This document shows, piece after piece, positions 21,151 to 32,213 of a stretch of DNA of 64,000 nt. This DNA comes from Flabesymbios commensalis (lineage: Eukaryota > Annelida > Polychaeta > Terebellida > Flabelligeridae): NCBI GenBank assembly GCA_964017125.1, contig OZ024914.1, forward strand, positions 22,812,282 through 22,876,281. Reading direction: 5' to 3'. Both the position numbers and the translations under genes were made by a program. The notes beneath the pieces were generated by a model, which saw nothing but the letters and a program-made list of their open reading frames with translations, searched no databases and had not been told where the DNA came from. How positions within the stretch are numbered: position 1 is the first letter of the stretch; the number at the start of each line of letters is the position of its first letter.

Positions 21151-21690
21151 GATTGCTAGTAGTAGGCCCCCTGCTACTTTTCGCTCCCATCCAGGGAGGG
21201 TCACAGGGATATGTTCCGTATGTCGCATGCTTTATAGCATGGTACGGAAGCACTAGTCTACAGCGATCATCCAAGGGAAGCTGCCGCCTCCACGTGTCTG
21301 GCCATAATCTTTGGGCGGATTGCCAGCGGCGTACCCTGGCTCTTCTGTTCCACAACATGGCTAATGCAGCTCCCGCATCAGTGCATGCACTGGTGTAGGC
21401 CGTGGTAGCCTTGAAACAACCGGCAATAAAGTGTTAGACATTATGTTTCTCACTCTGGATGAATAGCGTTAATAACCCTTAGCTTGTGTTACTCTGGGGA
21501 CTATCCGACCCGAGGATAGCGGAGATGTGCGAAACGCCACGGAGTTTGAGCATTAAATTGCATAGCGAAACCCAAGTCTCCAGCCGTCTGGGCATATCTG
21601 GGGGTAAATCCCCTTGACATGCCCAGAACGGTCGAGCGAAGAAAAACGCTCTCAACAACCCACCTTGCCCTATCAACCCCACCCTTACAT
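21150..21690. other. GC-rich island of unknown nature in AT-rich intergenic DNA
   Basis: Two blocks of clearly higher GC (about 21160-21400 and 21475-21680) in otherwise AT-rich sequence. Both have open frames of 60-80 codons but none matches a family I know. Wording such as CCCAAGTCTCCAGCCGTCTG and GACCGTTC(T)GGGCATGTC looks like a repeated element of moderate copy number rather than a host exon. Unassigned. Confidence 0.3.
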
Positions 21691-21806
21691 CATCATCTGT
21701 ACAGCATTCATCTCATCAATTGACTACAACCTTTTTGTCGTATTACAATGTCACATAAATTACCATTTGTGCCGAAAAGTGATTTGAAGCAATAATTTAC
21801 TACTAC

Positions 21807-21906
21807 TACTACATAATTTTGAATTATCATCACATTTAATTGAAAAATCGTGAGAATACTACATAATTTTGAATTATCATCACATTTAATTGAAAAATCG
21901 TGAGAA
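21807..21906. repeat. 50-bp direct tandem duplication
   Basis: ACATAATTTTGAATTATCAT and the following 30 bp are repeated once with no visible difference, period 50. Confidence 0.8.
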
Positions 21907-21909
21907 TAT

Positions 21910-23250
21910 AGTACATTATTCTGATATTATAATATTCCGGAGACTGTGTAATGCTAGTATAATGTCATATCATCACATTTAATGTCATGTAATAAGTTTA
22001 TAATGTCATAATGTTATAATTCTAAGTTAAAGATGCTATGTCATAAAAATATTAAGCCAAATCATGTTAATAAAAAATGATATAATTGTATGATGTGAAC
22101 ATATTATACATGTTATACGTACCATGTCCTGCCATTATAACACCCTATCCTGGCTTTATAATAACATATCTTACATTAATATTGCTACAATTTAATTATC
22201 TAGGCCTGGTTGACATATTAATACCATGTTGTTTTTGTAATGGCTTATCCTATCCTTACAGTGAAAAATCATGACATTAACCTGTGATTTTCTGATATTG
22301 TTATAATACCTCAGCCTTGCATGAAAGAAACAGCAACAGCTATCGTGAGCGCTTTTATTTTATTTTAAAATGTTTGTGAAATGCACATAATTTTTTGATT
22401 GGATATAAATAACTATTATTCATAACATAGCATATAATTTGATGTTTATACTACGAACCATCACTTGCTGACCGGGCAAGATTCCAACAAATAAGATTGG
22501 GCCTGAGGCGATGGTCGCGTCCGTTGACTTGTCACACACCCGACAATGTCAATGGTAACCCCCGCAACAAGGCCAATAGTATGTCAGTGTCGCAATATCT
22601 TGACATCATATTAATGTTTTATACGATAGCCATGCAAAATATTAACATATCTTTTAAAATTAGGAAAGTGCAATATCCTGCCATTATAAAGCTATTTATT
22701 GGATAAAAGAACATAATGATTGTACAAATACAAAAATCGACGACATAATTATTTTTTTAAATTAATGTAGACCTTAATATAATTTGCTAAAAAAAATCTG
22801 GCAACACAAAAGGCATTAAAAAATCAAATGTTAATCTAATGCTATTATTTTTTTTATTGGATTCCTTGGAAAGAAAACATGGCTGTAGACCACCAAATCA
22901 AATTTCTAAGTGCCATGGTTTAAATTTTTTGGCAATAAAATAATACTCCAATGACAATAAAATAATAATATATTATTCAAATTGTTTCACTGGGTACGAA
23001 AACATGCGTATATACCCCAAAATCAAGTGCCATAGTTTAGCTTTTATGGTCGTTTAAAAATCCTCCTAAAAACTTTCTTGACTTTCTTTATATGACCAGA
23101 AAGGTCTCTGCGGCGTTGGTCTGTGAAAGGTCTGTGAAGCGTTGGTTTAACACCAAAATGTCTACACTTTGTGTTTTTCATGGCTAAAATCAGTGTGCTA
23201 GTTATTTAGTCTGTGAACTGGTAACCTGGAGATTCCGGGTTATAATTTCA
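21910..23250. other. AT-rich intergenic DNA
   Basis: Rich in ATCCTGACATTATAA-like phrases repeated irregularly from about 20930 to 22700 (CATATCCTGACAT, TATCCTGGC), suggesting an old short-period tandem repeat. No gene seen. Confidence 0.3.
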
Positions 23251-23251
23251 G

Positions 23252-23325
23252 AAGGTTCTGGTGTATTGGTTAACGCTGCTTCCTGTCATGTCTGAGCTCG
23301 GAGGCTCATTCCGTACAAAGTATAG
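23252..23325 (+). mobile_element. tRNA-derived SINE head, diverged
   Basis: TGGTGTATTGGTTAACGC (A box) and GGCTCATTCC (B box) with the same GCTGC(C/T)T spacing as the head at 16684. It has no clear body. Confidence 0.45.
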
Positions 23326-24399
23326 ATTTTCTGGACATATATTCAACACGGGTCATGCAGTGTTCAATGCGTTTTGGCATACTTTATATTTTATTAAATA
23401 AGTGACTGGCGACTGTTTAATGACATGCTTATGGTCTCTCCCCACGAATACGAGACAGTAATATTACCATTTTTGAAAGGTTATAATATAATTATGTGGT
23501 GTGTTCTGGGTGAGCTTGAGCAGCGCAAGCAGGTCTATAGTAAACAGGTAAACGTCTATACACTTACCAGGACCCTCAGTGCGAGGTCCAGAAATCAAAC
23601 ACCAAAGTGTTTGCTTGATCCCTGACAACCAATATGTCTATAGTCCACGGACGTGTAAGCCAATACAATAGTCTACCATACCAATGGTATAGCAAGGAAT
23701 GCCTGATTGTCAATACCCAGATCACAATAAAAGCATGGTTTCATTGAAATTTAAAAATGTCGAAAAAGGCAGTCGAAAAAGGCAAATTACGTAATTGTGT
23801 TGTTTTTCAATCCCGGTCCCGATGGAGAGGTCGATTTTCAGAGATATCTTACGCTATGCACATTTCTAAAAGAATTTAGCCACTTGCTAAAACGTATTGT
23901 CGGTTTCAGATTGTGTCGATTATACCAGATTTAGGCTACAGTATGAAAATAAAAATAATAGATCGACAGAACGTAATTAACGACATTTTATATGGTCGCT
24001 GTCATGAGAAAGCCTAGTTGCAGGTTCAAAATAATTTAATTAATGAGAAGGAGATTACATGAGGCTGCAGTGGTTTCTGCAAACTCACACATATTATATA
24101 AACAGAATTTCACCTGTTTATGGGCAGGTCCGACATAATTATACAATATTAAAACAGTTATAATAATGACAATATCAGCCCAACTATTAATATATATATG
24201 GGCTTGCCTCTACACGTAAATATATTCTTCTATCACGAAAAACACTCTAAATTTGTTTTAAATAGTAGGCCTAGAGGTGTTTTATTACAGAGAGGCGGTC
24301 GGTGACTTACCTGTTTTGGCTTGTATACTCTGTGCGGTTGTATATTATCCATTCGTGTGTGACTCTGTATGTGTCACACCGACATCGACGGACAAACAA

Positions 24400-24475
24400 A
24401 CCCCACACAGCGCTGGATCAATATTGGGACACCGTTATAGACGTTGGCCCGATATTGATCCAACGCTGTGCACGA
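24400..24475. repeat. Inverted repeat, family A-like plan
   Basis: CAGCGCTGGATCAATATTGG mirrored by GATATTGATCCAACGCTGTG around ACCGTTATAGACGTTGG. It has the same palindromic plan as family A but different arms. Confidence 0.5.
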
Positions 24476-24529
24476 CATACTAGTATTTACTTTGGGAGGT
24501 ACATATTTCTGCTATGAATATGGATCACG

Positions 24530-26980
24530 TTCGTTGTAGGTCTATACGGTATCGACTCTCATGATGAGTGTGTATGGAAAACGGACAAGGTCACGGCCAC
24601 ATATTATGGATGTTTAATGCTGTCAGCAAACTCCCGACATAAATGGAAGAAAATATTATTTGATGCTTAAAAAATGCTTTAGCTTGTTTTTTTTAGCAGC
24701 AGTATGCCTATGCCTAGGAGCGGGTTCACCAAAAGTGGCACTGTTAAATGCGTCTTAATAACGTTACACTTTTTATTTTATGCAATCGAACGTGGTCAGC
24801 AATTATTAAACACAAATTCTGCTTTCCGCCACACCAGCAAAAAGCCACCTCACCAAAAAACACAAAATTGAAACCAGTTATTAAACTAGCTAAGAGACAT
24901 CTAAATCATACTTAGTTTCTAATAGAAACTTTCTATTGTTGTGGTTGTAAAATTAGAATAACTTTGAATAAATATAGGGCCTAGGTATACTATTCATGGC
25001 CCAATATTATGATTCTGCTCCAACCCAGCAATAAATTATAGACGTAGTTTAGACAGGTCACATTACTTATTATAACGAAAATACGCCGTGTGCGCGGTTT
25101 AGAGTAAACTAATATACTACATTATTTTATCACCATATTCTCAACAAATTACAGGCCTACTGTCACTGTTGTCTATATATACGTGTGGCGAATATTCAAA
25201 AAGCTTGTTCACTTAAATTGCTCGCCATACGGTCATTAGATTAAAATGTCCGACCAGGTACTCATTTCTACCCGAGTGAAGTGAAGCACGTGAGGGTGAA
25301 GTGTCTTGCGCAAGAATATAAACCACTCGATGAATCTTTTACAGAAATCACAATGATAAAGCATGACGTTATATCAGGTTATGTATGGAACGCACAATTC
25401 GGGTCTAAAATGACTGCAAATTCATCTAAACACAATATCTTATCTAAAGCACTGCTAAAAGACACGCGTGACAGTATGAATGCATAAATTCCATTGGTAA
25501 ATGATTTATAACAGGAATGAGACTGATATGCCTACACCAACTCAACCTTTCAAGTGCTAGTCGCGACTATTCTCTCGTGCAAAGCCGAAAGGCAGTACTA
25601 CTTGGTTTTCAAGTCAGCAGTTACTGCCTGCCCTCTTGGCTTTGCAGATTATTTTGTTTACATATTATTTGCGCGTTGTATGATAGTTTCAAAAGCAGAC
25701 GTAGGGCATATGTCACCTGTTTACAAGACTGATACCTTTTTGGACAGAAATCACTATAATAAATATAGTAGGGCCTAGTTTTACCCACTTCAATTGTCTG
25801 AGGTGACATTTCATCAGTTAAAACAAATTCTTATTATGTTGGTCACCTCGGAACCTGGTTGGGATAATATGGTAAAATGGAACCAACTTAAAACACTTTC
25901 AAGTCTTTTATTTATTTAATATTTATTTAATGAACACAAGCTTACAGCTTGCTATTTTGCATGCGTGCCCTGTGTTACAATTACAGCTGGTAGCGATCGC
26001 TGCAACCACGACAGAAAACACAGAGAAAATTACCATTGACCTAAGTATTGTAGAACAAGAACAAGCTTAATAACAATATTTTGACTTAAATGTTGACTGT
26101 GCGTGTATGCAATCTGTTACATCGCGGAAAACCGCGATCTAAAAAGGAGCGGGAAAAAAACGTTTAAGAATTACTTTTAACATTGCGCATTTTAGTGACA
26201 TAGTCAGATGTTGTAATTATTGAAAATTTAGATTTACAAAAAAATTGTAACCAACTGAGCGAAGTTATTACGGTTTACAAAAATAATGGGACCATACAGT
26301 AAAAATTCTAATTTATGCATGCCTCCACGCATGTTCACCCATCCGCCCGTGCATTTCAAAACACACGATAAAAACATCGCGGTTTTTCGTGACTTCTAGT
26401 TGATTAGATTCATTAAATGTCAAAATTGAATACATTCAATGTGATAATTCTCAGCTCGTATTTAAACCATATACACTGGTAATGGCATGTAAATCATGAT
26501 TTTCTAATATTTCTCAGAAAAGTACACTTGCCAAATTGGCACTAGTTAGAAAAAAATAGTTCAAAATATGTGGTAGTTTGAACGCCATTAGGCCTACCTC
26601 ATTTTCGAGATAATGCTCTCATTTATTAATCGCTAACAACATATTTTTTAAATAAAATACCGTAAGTGTAGGAATAATATGCATGTGTATCGGAGATGTA
26701 CACTTGTCTGCAAAACGTATTAGACAGTTTTGAAACAGGCCACCCTCCTGTAAGTGTCTATAATATATTATATGGTATGATCTGGTCTTGATGAATGTCG
26801 GGGTTTTCTCAGCGATTTTTGGGCGTTGGGTCGCGATTTTCCGTGATGTAGGCCTATCAGACTGGTATAAACCTACACCATATAACTTTAGATCATGGAT
26901 CCACACTGTTCAATGCAGCATGAAATCTTTATTATCTTGTGCCAAGTCTATCTTTTTCGATACCAAATTAGTGAAAATTG
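24530..26980. other. AT-rich intergenic DNA without a gene
   Basis: Apart from one family E palindrome (25591-25629) I see no structured feature. The short open frames have no protein-like pattern. Confidence 0.4.
25591..25629. repeat. Family E palindrome, diverged
   Basis: AGGCAGTACTACTTGGTTTT / CAAGTCAGCAGTTACTGCCT. Confidence 0.4.
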
Positions 26981-26992
26981 GCGCGGTAGGTT

Positions 26993-27145
26993 ATAGGAAT
27001 CAAGTTTGGATATTAATATGTGTTGGATTCTCATGTTATTGGACGTAGCCCTGGGCGTCAGAGGCCACGAAGTGGCCACTTGCAGGGCGGAGTCCAATAA
27101 CATGAGAATCCAACACATTTCAATATCCAAACTTGATTCCTATTA
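26993..27145. mobile_element. Foldback MITE with ~50-bp arms
   Basis: The left arm ATAGGAATCAAGTTTGGATA ... TCATGTTATTGGAC (26993-27043) is mirrored by GTCCAATAACATGAGAATCC ... ACTTGATTCCTAT (27092-27143). The ~48-bp GC-rich centre holds a second palindrome, GGCCACGAAGTGGCC. Confidence 0.75.
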
Positions 27146-27361
27146 TGACAGACCGACATTAATTACCTTATAAATTCTAAATTCATTTAAAGTCAGTACG
27201 AGTCGGAAAAGGATAAAGCTAAAAGATTGAATTCCAAGGCCATGAATTGCGACAGGGTTGATAGAAAATGCCGCAGTTTGGCTGTTCCGAGGACTGAACA
27301 CACCCAGGGCTGCTGTTTGACAATATAGGTTCACTGCTGCTTTTCTTTGCACCACATAGTC

Positions 27362-27440
27362 TACAAGTAATAACGTGGTACAGTGGTAACGAGACATGCC
27401 TCGAGAGCCAGAGTTCCATGTTCAAATCCGGTCATGGATT
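27362..27440 (+). mobile_element. tRNA-derived SINE or tRNA pseudogene
   Basis: GTGGTACAGTGGTAACGAGA (A box) and TGTTCAAATCC (B box), separated as in a tRNA. There is no convincing acceptor stem. It is followed by a T-run. Confidence 0.5.
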
Positions 27441-27673
27441 TTTTTTAGGATTGCAGGCCTATTTTTACTTATGATATAAATCTGATAAATTATTTCTATA
27501 TGTGACTGACAAGAATATTTGTCATAACTCCATTTTAATAGTTAGGCCAGAGAACTAGGGAGAGTCTATAGGCCTATAGAAACAGTAGGCTACAGGGTAG
27601 CCTAACACAAACAGTAACAGTAGCCTAACACTATTACAAGTATTATACTACAGTGACACGGACACGTCGACGA

Positions 27674-27769
27674 CCCAGTAAACACATTTGTACAATGTTG
27701 GACCAACGTCGAAGACGTTGGGCCGACGTTGTACAAATGGTGCTATACAAATGTTTTGTGTTTGCTGGG
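27674..27769. mobile_element. Family A palindromic MITE
   Basis: CCCAGTAAACACATTTGTAC ... GGACCAACGTCGAAGACG ... TTTTGTGTTTGCTGGG. Full-length and well preserved. Confidence 0.75.
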
Positions 27770-28231
27770 GAGTGGCCTATAGGCCCACTACTCTGTAGGC
27801 TAGGCCTAGTGTAGTCTATTCGACAAGGCTTACTTGCCAAATATATCACTTTACTTGGAACCATTCCAGAACAATTAGATCTAGGCCTATAGGCCTACCA
27901 TGAATAATTATACAACGATCCTAATATTAAAAAAATAAGTGAACAGTCTGTGCCAGTGGCAGTGGTTACCAATGCAGATGCCAGACCATTTGACATGTAG
28001 GCCTAGTCTAAAGGCAGCAATTCTCGACTTCAATTCAAACCAAATAGGCCTAGTTTTATAAAGGGACGTCGTATTTAAAGTTACATTGGCACAGATCTTG
28101 TCAATTAAAAAATAAAATGGTCCCTATCAAATAGGATTCTAATTGTAAGGCCTAACGTTACAGACATGACAGAACTAGTCTACAGAAGTTATGAAATTAA
28201 GGAATGTAAGCCCTATGCTAATGTCAGGGGG

Positions 28232-28393
28232 CAGTGGCGGATCCATAATGTGCAAGAGGAGGGGGCGTAAGCCACATTTGGATTGAAAAAAGTGGTGTTA
28301 GCTTCACTTTATTCAAAAAAATGCATGAAAATGCAATATTTTCACCAAGAAGGGGGGCGTACGCCGGTACGCCCTATGCTGGATCCGCCACTG
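28232..28393. mobile_element. hAT-type MITE (CAGTGGCGGATCC ends)
   Basis: 162 bp. CAGTGGCGGATCCATA at the left and TGCTGGATCCGCCACTG at the right are inverted repeats. The flanks are G-rich, so the 8-bp duplication cannot be judged. No coding. Confidence 0.65.
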
Positions 28394-28699
28394 GGGGGGG
28401 GAGACTGGAACAGCCAGTATGACGTCACTGACATGTGTGAGCTAACACATGTGGGGGGCTGACATGTGTTGTAGAATATAGTATGACTTCTAAAGAGACA
28501 CCCATGTTATAATTTCATGTAAATATTAATTTAAAGCAGCAGTGTCAAATTGCAACAGACCCCACTCATGTGGACGTTGACCATGTTGCGCATGCGTATC
28601 ATTGCATTGTGTGCCCACAATGTTTACTCGGCGAATCATAACGACCAACCTGCTCTACGCCGCCTGGCGATAACAGTCGGCTCGCCAGATGGAGTAGGA

Positions 28700-28780
28700 C
28701 AGCGAACCAGTCCAACTGTTGGGCTGCATGAAGTTGGGCCATCGTCCATGACGTTGGCGCAACATAAGTCGAAGATCTCT
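28700..28780. repeat. Degraded family A-like repeat
   Basis: GTTGGGCTGCATGAAGTTGG and GTCCATGACGTTGGCGCAAC show the ACGTTGG centre only. Confidence 0.25.
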
Positions 28781-28869
28781 AGGCCATTATCACACACCCG
28801 TCACGCGTATGGGAGAAAACCTGATGTCGTTTTAATTAAATCAACAATTATATAGCATTCTGCACGTAA

Positions 28870-29740
28870 CTAACTGATCTACAAAGGGCATTCATAATTA
28901 TAATTACAAAATGTAACAAAAAATAAAACAAACAAACAAGTACTTTTAATTTGTTTTTATTAGAAAAATGGACGGATGCACTTGATAAACATGTTGATAT
29001 GATACAAAAATAAATTACCTACGACATATAAAGGTTGGAATATCACAGAACATATCCGATATACTTTGTTTAATGACTGTCTTAAAACATGTAGACAAAG
29101 TAAAAATGATGCAGACAGATTTATATAGAAAGCTCACACAATTTGCTTTACTTTTTATCTTCCAATTTTTATAAATTGTTCAATTTTAATTTGTAAACTG
29201 AAATTAACTTTTATATCTTTTAAGGTGTGGGGTGCAGTTGCGAGACATAGGTAGACTTGAATGGAAATGGGACTCACACAATAAGAGCTCTTCCAAAGAA
29301 ATTTGCAGTGGGTGTCACGTCTTGGTAACTCAACAATCCGATCGCAACTTGTTTTGGCTATAAATCTATGTATCGTTACAATGAAGATAAAAGGTCGAAT
29401 ATACCCCTTTCATAAGTGGTAGATACATTCCATTAATCCCCATGGAACGATCCGTAGACATCATAAATAAAAGTCGGAAACCATGTATTTAAAGAGACAA
29501 ATGGTAAATATCACCATTAATGTTGATAATCTATGAAAGACACATTACTTCTTCACTACTTTTCTATCTCTTTGTATTCAATATATACAATATCTACATT
29601 GTCCGTAAAAAACAAAATCTATGTACATTAAAATGTATACAAAAATAAATAAGTTTCCAGTGATATATGTGCTGAAATTATTCTCCATACATTCAGGTCT
29701 TGGTGGGAAAGGGTTACAAAGTGAAATAAGTCCCATATCG
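28870..29740. other. AT-rich intergenic DNA
   Basis: No gene or clear repeat recognised. Confidence 0.35.
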
Positions 29741-29751
29741 GAAAATACCAG

Positions 29752-30032
29752 TCACTGACCCAACGTTGGGTTAATGCAGGTTCAGGGTGTACGAAGCTCG
29801 CCCAAAATTAAACCAGCATTTACCATGTTTACTGAATGGCTTGAGTTTGCTGGGGTGCTTCATCCATTAAAATGATAGAGGGATGCTTACAAATTATGTG
29901 ATACCATAAGGAATGTCTACATACAACATTACACAAGACATTGACTCAATGTTGTGTTAATGGTGGGCCAGCGTCGTAGAGGGTGACCCAGCATTAAAAC
30001 AACATTGGGTCAACGCCTGTATCTGCTGGGTC
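29752..30032. repeat. Two family A-like inverted repeats
   Basis: 29752-29858 ends in GAGTTTGCTGGGG. 29930-30030 contains GGGCCAGCGTCGTAGAGGGT between AATGTTGTGTTAATGG and ATTAAAACAACATTGGG and ends CTGCTGGGTCA. Both follow the family A plan with other arm sequences. Confidence 0.5.
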
Positions 30033-30649
30033 ATATGCCTTCCCACTTTTCCCTGACCATGGCAATGTTTGGAAATAAACACCAATGCCTTCAGCTGCTC
30101 AAGGACATATTTGCAAATATGTTATCAATCTGTTATCCACTGCTCCTGCAGTTTTCTATTGTCAGCATATATCCTCTGACATTGAGCTTCAAATTAATAA
30201 AAAAAATAGTATTTATGAAAAATAGACATATCCCAAATTGAGTTATTTGATTAACTAAGCATCTACCAAAACATATGTTACACATATTAGTGAGATTTTA
30301 TTAAGTCTGCATTTTGCTTCAAACCATATATATCCGGTCTTAGCAGCACAAGGGTTAAATATGTATACAATTTGTAACCTGTGTATGTATTCAATGCCAA
30401 GTTACTCATTAAAAATGATACATTAACCTTTGCCCTGCTAGACGCGTATTTACTATTTATATGTTTCCAAGAATGTTTCAAACTAAAATGCCAATAAAAT
30501 TGATAACATAGTTTTTGTTAGATGCTCAGTTAATCAAATCAAACAATTGTGTGTGTTTTTCATGCATACAAATATTCTCGTCATTTCAAGATTAAAATTG
30601 CGTCAGCACTTTCAGTTTCTAATAAATACAAAATAGTAACGAACAACTA

Positions 30650-30885
30650 ACCCTTACAACGCTGAAATATTTTGTATAAACCAGAGACTAAAAATTTTTT
30701 TTTCAATTTGAAATCATCATAAATGTCTTAATTAGATCTTTCCGCTTCACTTAAATACCTATGTTAGGGGTCTACAGCCATTATAAATTCTTACTTCTTT
30801 CAGTGCGGGATCGACTTTAGACATAATAAGAAGTCAATAGACATCAGATTATGATGTCTAAAGTCGGTCCCCGCACTGAAAGGGT
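30650..30885. mobile_element. Family D palindromic element, TA-flanked
   Basis: Starts ACCCTTACAACGCTGAAATA, carries the shared ATGTCTTAATTAGATCTTTC and ACCTATGTTAGGGGTCTAC blocks, then an asymmetric right-hand hairpin (CAGTGCGGGATCGACTTTAG mirrored by CTAAAGTCGGTCCCCGCACT), ending AAAGGGT|TA. Confidence 0.72.
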
Positions 30886-31649
30886 TAAGTAAGGCAAGGG
30901 TTAACAGTTTTGAACATATCTTTAGTAAACTAATATGTACCACTCTGTTTGATATTCATAATAATTATGTGGATCAAGTTTGGCATGAAGTGGTGCTATC
31001 AGTTCCTGCTTTCTTTTTTTCAATTTGGTACAGGAATTCAAATTGATGCAGCAGACATGAGACATTACACCTATTTGTATATTGTATTATTCTGCCATTG
31101 AATTGCCATCCAGTATTTGCTGAGATATCTCATGAATTTACTGAATAAAACTGAACATGGAGTATTCATAACAAAAACCATTCATCAAACAAATGCGTCC
31201 TGTCGGAGCTAAAGGGTCATAACTGTCACTCAAATGACTGGCAGTTATGACCTTTTTAACTACGAGGGGAAGAATTAATGACTCCATATTTGAGTCGCAT
31301 TGGATGGACATTCAGCCAAGTGAGACAATCGTGATATGATTGATGAGACTTTCTCATGGAGATATTAATTACAAGATGGTACAAGATATTCCCATAGTAA
31401 GATGATAATATTTGGCACATCTTCAGCTCATCTTGTGTATGGTAAACGGGAATTTAATCACATCGAGGTGTTAAAATAAGTACAATATAAAAAAACATCA
31501 CATCATCACCTTGGTATTAGAAAGGTTGTATTTTCCACTTTGGATAGTGGGAGATACGGCCCCTAAACCCTTGTTATGCTAAATGGCCTGCAGATATATC
31601 AGTATATATTATATATATACACGTACATGGGGCAAGCAAGACAAGGGTT

Positions 31650-31723
31650 AACTCATACAGTGCGGGGATCGACTTTAGACGTCAGAATCTGACGTTGTCT
31701 AAAGTCGATCCCCGCACTGTAAA
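31650..31723. repeat. Family D hairpin only
   Basis: CAGTGCGGGGATCGACTTTA / TAAAGTCGATCCCCGCACTG, an almost perfect 70-bp hairpin. The left body of the element is absent. Confidence 0.65.
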
Positions 31724-31789
31724 AGTAAAAATATTTATAATGATCGTAGACCCATAACTTGACGACTAAAGCCTCTCCCGCCGCTGTAA

Positions 31790-32012
31790 ACCCTTACATT
31801 TCTGAATTATTTTGTTTGCGCCATGGAGACTGAAGGGTTTTTCAAATTTGAAATTAGCATAGATGTCTTAGTTAGTTCCTTCTGGTTATGGGCCCATGAT
31901 CAATATAAATATTTTAATTATTTCAGTGCGGGTGCCATCTTTATACGTCAGAATCTACTGTCTACAGACATCAGATTCTGACGTATAAAGACTGTCCCCG
32001 CACTGAAAGGGT
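31790..32012. mobile_element. Family D element just downstream of the tectonic stop codon
   Basis: AACCCTTACATTTCTGAATT ... terminal hairpin GTGCGGGTGCCATCTTTATA / ATAAAGACTGTCCCCGCAC ... AAAGGGTTAAG. Its edge is 33 bp from the stop codon of the tectonic gene, so it forms part of that gene's 3' UTR. Confidence 0.7.
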
Positions 32013-32045
32013 TAAGGGTCAAGACAAAGTGACGGCATATTGTGT

Positions 32046-32213
32046 CTATGAGAATGGATAGAAGAAGTCCTCTGGTAGCCTAGCGGACACCGTGGGCTGC
32101 TCCGCTGAAACACCCACGGCCGGCACAGAAACATCTATAAAACCAACAGAACTTATGACTTCAAACTTCTGAGATTCTTCCTCTGTGCCCGGCATGCAGT
32201 ACCCGCCTACACA
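32046..32213 (-). CDS. TCTN1-like: Tectonic exon 14: C-terminus
   Basis: 168 nt including TAG at 32048-32046, acceptor TTGTTACAG. FEVISSVGFIDVSVPAVGVS then PTVSARLPEDFFYPFS, very close to the TCTN1 end (VTFVDVSAPA...ARLPFNFFFPFV). Confidence 0.96.
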   Translation of the reverse strand, partial: CVGGYCMPGTEEESQKFEVISSVGFIDVSVPAVGVSAEQPTVSARLPEDFFYPFS

